Shown piece after piece: positions 32,248-40,379 of a stretch of DNA of 44,487 bases. Every line of letters starts with the position of its first letter. The stretch's first letter is position 1. This stretch comes from UBA11591 sp040220895 (GTDB lineage Bacteria > Bacteroidota > Bacteroidia > Flavobacteriales_E > Vicingaceae), in NCBI GenBank assembly GCA_040220895.1, contig JAVJVY010000003.1, positions 1 to 44,487 on the forward strand, written 5' to 3'. The notes under the pieces were generated by a model. It did no database searches and had not been told where the DNA came from. It was given only the letters and a program-made list of their open reading frames with translations. Both the position numbers and the translations under genes were made by a program.

Positions 32248-32760
32248 ATGAAGTACTTAAAAATATTCCTTGCAGTAATAGCCGTCCTTGCAATCATCTT
32301 TTTCGGCAACGGCCTGATTACCCCATCAATCAATTACGAAAATCAAGTGGTGGTTAACAAACCTGCCGCAGAAGTTTGGTCGGTGATGTCCGACCCTTCT
32401 AATATGAGTGAGTGGTTGCCGGGCTTTCTCAGAATGGAGCACGTTTCTGGCAATCCCGGTGAAGTCGGTGCGGTGTCCAACATCTACTTCGATGAAAACG
32501 GCGAGGAAATGGTATTGCAGGAAACCATCCTTGAGAACGTGCCAAACGAGCGCATGGCCATGAATTTCACTGCAGACTTTATGAACATGAACTACGAAAT
32601 GACCCTGGACGAGGCGAACGGCCAAACAACCATCACATCCATTTCAACAACAGAAGGCAATGGGCTCTTTGCCAAATCCATCCTTTCCTTTATGGGTGGA
32701 ACCATGCATACCCAGGAAGAAGAAAACCTAACCAGGTTGAAGGCATTGATCGAACGATAA
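32248..32760 (+). CDS. Membrane-anchored SRPBCC-fold protein
   Basis: A 170-residue protein with an N-terminal hydrophobic anchor or signal (YLKIFLAVIAVLAIIFFGNG, residues 3-22). Residues about 30-168 form an SRPBCC (START/Bet v 1-like) domain: VVVNKPAAEVWSVMSDPSNM, WLPGFLRMEHVSGNPGEVG, then ILENVPNERMAMNFTADFMN and a long C-terminal helix (HTQEEENLTRLKALI). The fold encloses a hydrophobic cavity that binds lipids or other small hydrophobic ligands. The ligand here is unknown. It stands alone between MscS (divergent) and the DUF2834 gene. Confidence 0.8.
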   Translation: MKYLKIFLAVIAVLAIIFFGNGLITPSINYENQVVVNKPAAEVWSVMSDPSNMSEWLPGFLRMEHVSGNPGEVGAVSNIYFDENGEEMVLQETILENVPNERMAMNFTADFMNMNYEMTLDEANGQTTITSISTTEGNGLFAKSILSFMGGTMHTQEEENLTRLKALIER

Positions 32761-33020
32761 TATAGGCTATTAACAACCCATTCTCAGTGCAAGGGTCAAT
32801 AAAAAGGAGTTTGATCTCTGATTTACTCATTGTCGCTGAATTTTACATGATCGTTTCGTGCCCTGAAAAAAAAACCAATGCCTACTTCCAAAGCAATACT
32901 CGCATTACCAAAACAATTTGAACAATTCCTTACTTATTAAGTCCAACGCCTCTTTGACAACCCTTATTAGAGAAATTAAATAAGCCACTATCTTCGTATT
33001 GCAACTAAAAAACGGACACT

Positions 33021-33353
33021 TTGAAAAAGATTTATTTAGCCCTAAGCATCATAGGTTTTATTGCGCCCAATGTCTTTGTATTTCGCGAATCGCTTGAAAC
33101 GGGCAATGTGCTGTTGTGGTTGCACCCTGGTGCAACCCTGGCAGGCATGTTTGCTAACAGGATTGCCACCGCCTTTGTTGTTGACCTGTTGGTGGTGGTG
33201 TGGATCTTCTTTATTTGGACGTATTTCGAAGCTAAAAAACACGGAATGAAAACTCCTTGGTTAATCTGGGTACTAACTATGCTTTTTGGAATGGCCGGCA
33301 CCTTCCCGCTGTTTCTTTATCAACGAGAAAAAGCGATGACGGCAGGGGAGTAG
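33021..33353 (+). CDS. DUF2834 membrane protein
   Basis: A 110-residue protein with three membrane segments (about 3-22, 35-70 and 80-100) and the family features ALSIIGFIAPNVFVF, a WLHPGATLAGMFANRIATAF block and the closing GMAGTFPLFLYQRE. DUF2834 members are small inner-membrane proteins with no known activity. The start is TTG at 33021, which gives the full first membrane segment. It is monocistronic; the hairpin-mosaic repeat begins 7 bases after its stop codon. Confidence 0.75.
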   Translation: MKKIYLALSIIGFIAPNVFVFRESLETGNVLLWLHPGATLAGMFANRIATAFVVDLLVVVWIFFIWTYFEAKKHGMKTPWLIWVLTMLFGMAGTFPLFLYQREKAMTAGE

Positions 33354-33359
33354 ATTCAA

Positions 33360-34075
33360 AAATCAACAACTTAGCCGCAAAGGCATTTGTTGCCTATTTT
33401 ACTCACTTTGTGTTTGATTTTCAAAGGTGTTCGTGAATCTCAAAAAGTGTGATTTGCTTCGCTAATCTCAAAAAGTGTGATTTGCTTCGCTAATCTCACT
33501 TCTTTCGATTTCTTTCAAGGTTTGCCTTTGAAGGCCAAATGCGTAGGCAAAAGGTCAGCTTATTGCGCAAATATTTATCGCCGAAGGCGATAGGCGACTT
33601 CAGAGCGAAATTCGTGCCTTACCCACCAAAGCTTGCCAACCCACCAAACTAAAAACGAGCCAATGCGAGCGTCAAGAGCTCGACCTGAATTTGCGCAGCA
33701 AATTATCCGAGAGCTTAGCGAGGCTTGGCGTGGTTTTTAGAAGAGAGCGACATAGTCGCAAAGGCATTTTTTGCCTACTTTTTTGGGCCAACAAAAAAGT
33801 TGGTCCCCCGGAAGGGGGTGAGGGAAAGTAAAGACAAGGGAAAAGTACGCTATTCGCGCAAGCGAAACGAAATTCCTCCCCGGAAGGGGGTGAGGGAAAC
33901 AACAAACAAGCGGGAAAGACTGCTATTCGCACAAGCGAACCAAACCGCCACTCTGCAAGGGCCAAAAAGAAACCCCGCTATTCGCACAAGCGAACCAAAC
34001 CGCCACCCTGCAAGGGTCTAAAAGAAACCCCGCTATTCGCGCAGCGAAACGCAATACCTGCCCGGCAGGGGAAGC
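33360..34075 (+). repeat. Hairpin-mosaic repeat cluster 5
   Basis: Order: a variant of module A (about 33396-33560) in which the CACTACGTGAG palindrome is replaced by two tandem 32-base units containing TCAAAAAGTGTGATTTGCTT, then module B (about 33560-33665), module C (about 33675-33720, hairpin AATTTGC-GCA-GCAAATT), and a module D array (about 33800-34075). It fills the whole gap between the DUF2834 gene and the gene at 34081, starting and ending within 10 bases of the two stop codons. Confidence 0.85.
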
Positions 34076-34080
34076 CAAAA

Positions 34081-34368
34081 CTACTTCACCTTCACCGAAT
34101 CAAGAAACATTTCTCCGTTCTCATCTTCGCGGTAAATGATCATGTAATTGCCGGTGCTGTTGACCTGGTCTCCTTTTTTATTGCGGTAGATGTATTTTTT
34201 AACCCCCTTGGGCGGTTTTTGACCGGGGGATAGGACCAACTGGGAATCCGCCATCAAGTTACCCTGATCGTCGTGGCCTATAATGGTTTCGTATTTCCCT
34301 TTTTTCTTCTGACCGAAGCTCGATAAAGAAGCGGCCAAAACGCACGTAATAATGAGTATCTTCTTCAT
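34081..34368 (-). CDS. Small exported protein, unknown function
   Basis: A 95-residue protein with signal peptide MKKILIITCVLAASLSSFG before QKKK. The mature 75 residues are basic and Gly-rich (KGKYETIIGHDDQGNLMADS), then PPKGVKKYIYRNKKGD and IIYREDENGEMFLDSVKV, probably a small beta-strand domain. I recognise no family. The start ATG at 34368 is preferred to a TTG two codons upstream. It is monocistronic, with its stop next to a repeat array. Confidence 0.6.
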   Translation of the reverse strand: MKKILIITCVLAASLSSFGQKKKGKYETIIGHDDQGNLMADSQLVLSPGQKPPKGVKKYIYRNKKGDQVNSTGNYMIIYREDENGEMFLDSVKVK

Positions 34369-34507
34369 GATCAATCTTTTGTCTTTACAAGGTAAGAAAA
34401 TATAACTGGACCTTAAAACCTCAGTTGGGTCAACCCTTCATACTCACTTTGATACGCAGGCAATACGTTAAATTTTTTATCTTGTACATCCCAAAACCAC
34501 AAGTAAC

Positions 34508-36280
34508 ATGCGCGCATTCAGAAATCTAGCACTGCTAACCACGTCAATTTTATTGTCAGCAATTGCCTTTTCTCAAGGTGAACCCCAAAAGCCAAGCTTT
34601 GAAAACAAGGTCTACCTAAACGATGGCAATACCTACATGCAGAAACAAATGCCTATTTACCTCAAGTTCTCGACCGAACCCAACGGGACCAATTATGACT
34701 TAAAAAGTAAGTCTACGGCCGATTATGCCGACCCCATGTACCTGGACACCGAAGGCATTAACTACATAAGAAGTCAATGGGCCGTGGACAAGACCAGTAA
34801 AAAAGTAGTGGTCCCCAAGTTTGAAATCAAGTACGAGATCTATGCCGATGGCCTGGCTCCTGTGACCAACAGCAAATTTTACGGTGCCCCGAAATACATT
34901 ACTGGTGGGAAGACCTATTACGGTCAGGGCCTGAAAGTTGACCTGACTTCCAGGGACGGTGTTTCGGGGGTTGAAAAGACCCATTATTCCATTAACGGAA
35001 ATGCCTATGCCGCTTATACCAGCACCTTGGTCTTTGGCGACCAAAAGGAATACAACCTGTATTACTTTGCCAATGACAACGTGGGAAATGCCGAAAAGAC
35101 CAGGACAAGAGCATTCACCGTAGATGTTAGCCCCCCGGTATCTAAACACGAAATTGTGGGCATCAGTTATAAGGGAAACATTATTTCACCGAGTACCAAG
35201 TTTAAATTAAGCGCCAGCGATGACGTTTCGGGTGAAGACGTGACCTATTACACCTTTGAAGGCAATGAACTGATGGTTCCCCGCGGGTATGAGATATCGG
35301 TATCGACCTTGCCCGATGGTAACCATACCTTCACCTATTATTCGATTGACCGGGTAAAAAACGTCGAAACCAAGAAGAAATTTGAGTTCTATTTGGATAA
35401 GATCCCACCGGTAAATACGGTTACCATTGAAGGCGATCAGCACAGAAAGAACGGTAGAATGTACGTTTCAGAAAGGACTAAAGTGAAGATCACCGCCACG
35501 GATAACCACGCAGGGGTTGAAAAGATCACCTACCGATTGGACGGTGCCTCTGAGCAGACTTATAGCACCCCCTTCAACATTCCTTCCGTCGGTGGAATCA
35601 GGTCCATTAATTTCTATGCCACCGACAATGTAAAGAATAGAAACCGTTCCAAGTCGGTTGCTTCGGCCATAGGCGAATCGGCTATATACATGGACAAACG
35701 AAATCCAACCACGGGCATCACCTATGGTAATCCGCAGTTTTTTGACCGCGATACCTTATTCATCAACAGCAAGACTAAAATTTACTTGAAATCCAGTGAC
35801 TATGAATCGGGTGTGAAAAAGGTTGCTTACTCGGTTAATGGCAGCGATGCCACTTATACTGCTCCTTTCACCATTGCCGCCGAAGGTTACCAGACCATCC
35901 TCTTTCAAGCTACTGACAATGTGAACAACCTTGAACAAGAAAAAGAAAGCCACGCCTTTGTGGATAATACACCTCCTGAAATATTTCACAACTTTAGCAT
36001 CGAACCCATTGGTTCTAAGAAAAAGGGTGGAAAAGACCTCAAGGTTTATCCGAATTATACCCGTCTTTACCTGGGGGCGACCGACAAGCATTGCGGTACC
36101 GAGACCATTCGTTACAGCATGAACGACGCCCCGTACTACGATTACTCAAGCCCGTATACGTTGGATGTCTCAGAAGTCAGGCGCTTTGCCAAGAACAAAT
36201 ATCATAAGGTAGAAGTAAAGGCTGCCGACAAATTGGGCAACGAGTCCACAGAAGTGATCGAATTCTTTGTGGGAGAATAA
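34508..36280 (+). CDS. Exported protein with OmpL47-type Ig-like repeats
   Basis: A 590-residue protein with signal peptide MRAFRNLALLTTSILLSAIA (cleavage before or near QG). After an N-terminal domain of about 110 residues come four to five repeats of 90-110 residues (from about 125 to the end). Each has a strand with TDVSGVEK-like sequence (DGVSGVEKTHYSINGNAY, DNHAGVEKITYRLDGASE, DYESGVKKVAYSVNGSDA), then Y-x-x-P-F and a closing A-x-D-N-v-x-N, the pattern of OmpL47-type beta domains. Such repeats act as extracellular or periplasmic binding rods. No T9SS sorting domain, transmembrane barrel or lipobox is visible, so its anchoring is unclear. It is monocistronic. Confidence 0.8.
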   Translation: MRAFRNLALLTTSILLSAIAFSQGEPQKPSFENKVYLNDGNTYMQKQMPIYLKFSTEPNGTNYDLKSKSTADYADPMYLDTEGINYIRSQWAVDKTSKKVVVPKFEIKYEIYADGLAPVTNSKFYGAPKYITGGKTYYGQGLKVDLTSRDGVSGVEKTHYSINGNAYAAYTSTLVFGDQKEYNLYYFANDNVGNAEKTRTRAFTVDVSPPVSKHEIVGISYKGNIISPSTKFKLSASDDVSGEDVTYYTFEGNELMVPRGYEISVSTLPDGNHTFTYYSIDRVKNVETKKKFEFYLDKIPPVNTVTIEGDQHRKNGRMYVSERTKVKITATDNHAGVEKITYRLDGASEQTYSTPFNIPSVGGIRSINFYATDNVKNRNRSKSVASAIGESAIYMDKRNPTTGITYGNPQFFDRDTLFINSKTKIYLKSSDYESGVKKVAYSVNGSDATYTAPFTIAAEGYQTILFQATDNVNNLEQEKESHAFVDNTPPEIFHNFSIEPIGSKKKGGKDLKVYPNYTRLYLGATDKHCGTETIRYSMNDAPYYDYSSPYTLDVSEVRRFAKNKYHKVEVKAADKLGNESTEVIEFFVGE

Positions 36281-36423
36281 GAAACTCTAGAAGCTAACGA
36301 TCGCTTGTTTTATTATTGGCACCCGATTCGGGGGGAACTGACCTACCATCAGGTCTATTCAAATTTCATTTCAATCTGTAAATAATATTTTTACATAATT
36401 ATGGTTTATATCGTAAACTAGTT

Positions 36424-36431
36424 TATATTTG
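36424..36431 (+). promoter_or_regulatory. TAnnTTTG box before the membrane protein/winged-helix pair
   Basis: TATATTTG matches the -7 consensus 20 bases before the ATG at 36452. The sequence GTTTATAT occurs twice here (36404-36411 and 36421-36428), with a TAAAC between, so the regulator encoded downstream may bind here. Confidence 0.5.
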
Positions 36432-36451
36432 ACATAAATTATACAACGATC

Positions 36452-37012
36452 ATGGAAACAACACAAAGCATCAACATCATCAACCAAATGCTGCAAGAGA
36501 GCAAGCGCTCTTTGCACAGGAATTCATTTTACTTCATTCTTTGGGGCATCATTCTACTTCCGGCGGCCTTCATGGATTTTTTCTTGTACGGACAAGCCTA
36601 TAGCTGGTTAGGCTGGCCAATCGTAGGCGCAATAGGCGGAATTGTATCGGGCATATACGGCAGCAAAGAGGGTAGGAGAAGCGGCGAACAAACCATCGGT
36701 GATCGCATTTCGATGTTTACCTGGGGTGCTTTTGTCTTTGCTCTACTATTTGTGCTTTTTTATTCGATTGCCAATCGATTATCGACCTATCCTTTGGTTC
36801 TACTGGTTTCGGGCATGGCTACCTTTATTAGTGGGGGCATCTCAAAGTTCAGGCCATTTTTATTAGGTGCAGCCGCTCTGGCGCTAGGGGCTCTATTGTG
36901 CGCCTTTTTTGTACAAAGCCGTTACCACGGATTGGTTTTTATAGTAGCCATGGTATTGGGCTATCTCATCCCTGGATTGCTGCTCAAGAAAACCGAGCAT
37001 GCCGAAGCTTAA
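36452..37012 (+). CDS. Five-to-six-segment membrane protein linked to a winged-helix regulator
   Basis: A 186-residue protein. After a polar N-terminus (METTQSINIINQMLQESKRS) there are five or six hydrophobic segments: about 25-46, 50-70, 86-107, 112-128, 133-152 and 158-178. I know no named family with certainty; similar small membrane proteins are commonly paired with PadR- or MarR-like winged-helix regulators in Bacteroidota. The following regulator gene starts 14 bases before this gene ends, so the two are coupled. The order membrane protein then regulator suggests the regulator controls the operon in response to an unknown signal. Confidence 0.7.
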   Translation: METTQSINIINQMLQESKRSLHRNSFYFILWGIILLPAAFMDFFLYGQAYSWLGWPIVGAIGGIVSGIYGSKEGRRSGEQTIGDRISMFTWGAFVFALLFVLFYSIANRLSTYPLVLLVSGMATFISGGISKFRPFLLGAAALALGALLCAFFVQSRYHGLVFIVAMVLGYLIPGLLLKKTEHAEA

Positions 37013-37283
37013 TCCCATACTCCACCAGGAATTGCGACTATCTATTGTAAGTTACCTGGTTACCATTGAAAAGGCCGATTTCAACCGCTTGCTGGAGGTG
37101 ACTTCGGCCAGCAAGGGAAACTTGAGCGTTCAGATCACAAGCCTTCAAAAAGCCGGTTACATTCAGGTGAACAAATCATTCAAGGGCAATTATCCCCATA
37201 CCCAGTGCAAGATCACTGCGGCAGGAAGAACGGCCTTTGAACAGTACCTGAAAGACTTAAAAACCCTGCTTAACTTGCCATAG
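36999..37283 (+). CDS. Winged-helix transcriptional regulator
   Basis: A 94-residue protein made up of one winged helix: HQELRLSIVSYLVTIEKADF (9-28), then NRLLEVTSASKGNLSVQITS, which contains the recognition helix, LQKAGYIQVNKSFKGNYPHT as the wing and AAGRTAFEQYLKDLKTLL as the C-terminal helix. This matches the small stand-alone regulators related to MarR/ArsR (winged helix DNA-binding, PF13601-like). It overlaps the membrane protein gene by 14 bases. A hairpin-mosaic cluster begins about 45 bases after it. Confidence 0.8.
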   Translation: MPKLNPILHQELRLSIVSYLVTIEKADFNRLLEVTSASKGNLSVQITSLQKAGYIQVNKSFKGNYPHTQCKITAAGRTAFEQYLKDLKTLLNLP

Positions 37284-37329
37284 GTGTGACGTTTTCGCCA
37301 TCCATGAGCTGAAATGAGCACGTGAGCAT

Positions 37330-38515
37330 TCGTGTCTTAACGCTTTTTCGATGAATTGATTAGAATGCAAGAATGCCTGGCGTGCAGGTTAAAAAACCCT
37401 GCTTCCATCTCCAAACCAAATCTGGCGAAGCCAGAACGCAGCTACGTATAATGCTGCCGGCCATTTCCACCAAAGCTCACTAACCCACAAAACTAAAAAC
37501 GAGCCCACTTCCTTGCCTTGTTGGGAGGAAAAAAATGCGGCTTCAGGATTCGATCCGCTAATGAACAAGGCGAAGTGAGCGTTTCCCCTTGCGAAGCAAG
37601 GCACATGAGCACCTACAAAATCAACCCGAGCGAATAAAAGTTCGATCTGAATTCGGCTTGCCGAATTATCAAAGAACTCAACTAGCGCGCGTTTGCAACG
37701 CGTGACATATATACAAAGATTAAAGGCACGCGTTGCAAACGCGAGCCAGTGTGGGGGTCTCATTTCTTTCGTTTTCTTTCCAATTTTTAAATTATTGGCC
37801 CAATGCGCCAGCAAAAAAAAGATGCTTTACTCACAATGTGTTAGATTTTATTGGTGTTCGTGAATCTCACCACGTGAGATTACTTTCCAATTTTTTCCTT
37901 TGTATGGCCCGGTGTGTAGGCCAAAAACGCACTTTACTCACTTCGTGATTGATTTTATAGGTGTTCGTGAATCTCACTACGTGAGATTACTTTCTAATTT
38001 TTTCCTTTTAATGGCCCAGTGCATCGGCAAAAAACGCACTTTCTTTCCGCCCTTTCTTTATGCGAGAAAAATCGACCAGAGGGAGATTCTTGAGAACCTT
38101 TGAAAATAAGTACGCTCGAATAAAGAAAGGTGCGTCCACCGCGGAAGCGGTCCCAAAGTAACAGATAAAGAAAACCTCTCTATTTATTTCAACCCACTGA
38201 GGAATCAGTTAGATAGATCTCTCAACCCGGTTAAAAGCTGGTGAGAAATACCTATTCGCGCAAGCGAAACGCAACACCTCCCCTGCAGGGGTTGAAGGAA
38301 AACAAAAAACAAGAGGGAAAACTGCTATTCGCGTTAGCGAACCGCAACTCCACCCTGCAAGGGTCAAAAAGAAACCCCCCTATTCGCGCAGCGAAACGAG
38401 ACTCCTCCCCGGCAGGGGTAGAAGGAGACTGAGCTATTAGAGTAGCGAACCGAAAAGCCACCCCGCAAGGGAAACAAATATTGCACGATATTAGCGCCAG
38501 CGAACCGAAACAACC
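37330..38515 (+). repeat. Hairpin-mosaic repeat cluster 6 (largest)
   Basis: Order: module B (about 37390-37510), module F (about 37526-37582), module C (about 37638-37680, AATTCGGC-TT-GCCGAATT), a short inverted pair GCGTTTGCAACGCGTG / CACGCGTTGCAAACGC (about 37687-37742), two tandem module A copies (about 37822-37925 and 37930-38040), module E (about 38106-38245) and a module D array (about 38250-38500). It is the most complete representative and fills the gap to the next gene. Confidence 0.85.
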
Positions 38516-38550
38516 CAAACCCCACATAAACAAATAATAAATATTTACGT

Positions 38551-38558
38551 TAGATTTG
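38551..38558 (+). promoter_or_regulatory. TAnnTTTG box before the lipoprotein gene
   Basis: TAGATTTG matches the -7 consensus, 39 bases before the ATG at 38597. The spacing to the start codon is normal. No clear -33 TTG is seen. Confidence 0.5.
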
Positions 38559-38596
38559 ACGCCATTAATTCGCCAAAAAACATAAAAACAGCCAAA

Positions 38597-39292
38597 ATGA
38601 TACTAACTAATAACTATACCAAAGGCTTTGCCGTCCTATCAGCCATTGCCGTCATTGCCTCTTGTGCCAAAAAAGAAGACAAAATCTTGACTTCCAATCC
38701 CTCCAAAATATTCGTTACTGTTGATGCTCAGGTAACAGCCGACATCGACGGGGCCGGAGATGAATTCATCACCATCACTACATTTCCCGATTCCAAGTTT
38801 GCAACAGCCGACTTCTCCAGTAACCGCGTATTTGTGACGGGCGTTGCCAAGGGAAACACCTCATTGACGGTTAAAAGTGAATCGAGTGGTGACTTGACCA
38901 TTCCTGTGACGGTGGCTTTAAGGAAATTTGACCGTGGTGCCATTCAGCTTCACGAAGATGGTAATTACGTCAGCAGCCTGTCTTACAACATGTTTGCCTG
39001 GGATTCATTGGGGACGTTTTTTCTGCGCGGAACAACGCCCAATTTTGTCCATTCAATCGATTTGGAGGGGGTCAGGGTAAGCGGTACCGGTACGTTCAGC
39101 ATTCCTGAAGGAAGCGTCAGGTACTCCAACAACGCCGACAATTACTACAACACCGGCACATCCTATGACCAATTGACCATCGGCGAGTATTCTTCAACCA
39201 ACCTCGAAGGTTCTTTTCAGGTCATTGTCAAATTGGAAGGGGGCACTGCCCAGAAAACATTGACAATGTCGACCTTTGATATGGACAGGTAG
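38597..39292 (+). CDS. Lipoprotein with Ig-like (Big_2-type) region
   Basis: A 231-residue protein with a lipoprotein signal (GFAVLSAIAVIASCAKKED; lipobox I-A-S-C at Cys23). Residues about 35-105 resemble a bacterial Ig-like domain (SKIFVTVDAQVTADIDGAGD, then VFVTGVAKGNTSLTVKSESS, the V-x-G-v-x-x-G-x-t-x-l pattern of Big_2-like folds). The rest (about 110-231) is a strand-rich domain of unknown family with VRVSGTGTFSIPEGSVRYSN. It is probably displayed on the outer membrane. It precedes another small lipoprotein gene by 87 bases, but a shared transcript is not certain. Confidence 0.7.
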   Translation: MILTNNYTKGFAVLSAIAVIASCAKKEDKILTSNPSKIFVTVDAQVTADIDGAGDEFITITTFPDSKFATADFSSNRVFVTGVAKGNTSLTVKSESSGDLTIPVTVALRKFDRGAIQLHEDGNYVSSLSYNMFAWDSLGTFFLRGTTPNFVHSIDLEGVRVSGTGTFSIPEGSVRYSNNADNYYNTGTSYDQLTIGEYSSTNLEGSFQVIVKLEGGTAQKTLTMSTFDMDR

Positions 39293-39379
39293 CGTTTCTA
39301 CTTATTCGTTATCGCGGCAGGAATCCTAGGTGATTGCCAAGTTATTTGTTGCTTTTCATCATCAATCCATTAAGTTGTC

Positions 39380-39733
39380 ATGAAAAATGTGTTGTGCCTT
39401 TCGGTTTTGGCCCTGCTATTGACCTTACCTTCTTGTACCAAGGAAGAAGACGAACCCACCAATGAAGCTGACATTGAAATAACCGTAACCAGGAACGGCA
39501 ATCCGGCGGTGAATGAATTGGTTGGAATCTACAACTCACAGGCCGATGCCATTGCTCGCACAAACCTGCTCAAATCAACTCAGAACACCAATAATTCCGG
39601 CAAAGTGAGCTTCTATTTCTTAACCACTCAACGAACCTACTGGATCAATGCCGGTTACCCACCAAATTCAAAGGTGAAGGAAACACCGACACTGGCCAAG
39701 GGCATTAATGCCATGAGTGTTTCCATAAATTGA
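39380..39733 (+). CDS. Small lipoprotein with carboxypeptidase-regulatory-like region
   Basis: A 117-residue protein with signal MKNVLCLSVLALLLTLPSC (lipobox L-P-S-C, Cys19). The mature 98 residues read as a single small beta sandwich: EADIEITVTRNGNPAVNELV, then TNNSGKVSFYFLTTQRTYW, resembling carboxypeptidase-regulatory-like or SpaA-like folds. The assignment is from pattern only. No catalytic residues are visible. It converges with the DinB gene, 21 bases away. Confidence 0.65.
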   Translation: MKNVLCLSVLALLLTLPSCTKEEDEPTNEADIEITVTRNGNPAVNELVGIYNSQADAIARTNLLKSTQNTNNSGKVSFYFLTTQRTYWINAGYPPNSKVKETPTLAKGINAMSVSIN

Positions 39734-39754
39734 CCGGGCTGGGCAAGTAGAACA

Positions 39755-40273
39755 TCATCCTACCAATCCTATATGTGCCAAATGATGATTGCAATGCCAG
39801 GCATACAAGGCAATGGTATGATCTAGGCGCATTTCACGACCGTTTTCAGGGTGAATGAAGGTTTTTGATAAATCGTCAGTAGACAAGCTTTTAAGTAGGA
39901 CTACCCAGCGGTGATGAAGACCCTTGATAAGCATCAATGACGATTGGATGGGCAGTTCATTTGCATCGGGAAGCTCTGCCCATTTAGCCTCCAAATAAGG
40001 CTTTATGGTGGGCATTTCTTCGGTCAGCGCCAGCTTAAAGCGCATAAAGCTGTTCATGTGGCTATCGGCACAGTGGTGCACTACTTGTCCCACCGTCCAT
40101 CCGCCTTCGCGGTAGGGAGTATCAAGTTGTACTTGGCTCATTCCCCCAAGCGCTTTTTCTAATCGCGCAGGGAAGGTCTCAATGGCTTCGATCCAGGTAT
40201 CAATGTCTTTTTTACTTGCGGTTTCCGGTCGCCGATAGCGCCCAATAGGGTAGCGGGGGTCTGCCGTGTTCAT
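39755..40273 (-). CDS. DinB-superfamily protein, YfiT/BstA-like
   Basis: A 172-residue four-helix protein of the DinB superfamily. Sequence features: DPRYPIGRYRRPE at the N-terminus, PYREGGWTVGQVVHHCADSH (53-72), MNSFMRFKLALTEEMPTIKP and YAWHCNHHLAHI near the end. The metal triad is H67, H160 and H164. It is close to the YfiT/BstA branch, whose best-known members move thiol cofactors (bacillithiol-S-transferase) or hydrolyse small substrates. The thiol or substrate here is unknown. The length and the conserved N-terminal proline-rich motif are complete. It is monocistronic. Confidence 0.85.
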   Translation of the reverse strand: MNTADPRYPIGRYRRPETASKKDIDTWIEAIETFPARLEKALGGMSQVQLDTPYREGGWTVGQVVHHCADSHMNSFMRFKLALTEEMPTIKPYLEAKWAELPDANELPIQSSLMLIKGLHHRWVVLLKSLSTDDLSKTFIHPENGREMRLDHTIALYAWHCNHHLAHIGLVG

Positions 40274-40333
40274 GGATGTTGTTTGGGTCTAAGATAACAG
40301 GAAAACCCTCGTGATGAGTCGTACATAAAGGAA

Positions 40334-40363
40334 AAAAGAGCCCCGGTAGGGCTCTTTTCTTTT
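40334..40363 (-). terminator. Terminator of the M4 peptidase unit
   Basis: AAAAGAGCCC (40334-40343), loop CGGTA, GGGCTCTTTT (40349-40358): a perfect ten-base stem flanked by A and T runs, so it can work in both directions. It lies just after the stop codon of the M4 peptidase gene on the minus strand. Confidence 0.85.
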
Positions 40364-40379
40364 GGAGTGAACCAGGATT

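Noticed and set aside
33725..34021. Open frame of 98 codons in cluster 5
   Set aside because: Same cause: a module D array read in one frame. No ribosome site and no homologous gene is expected.
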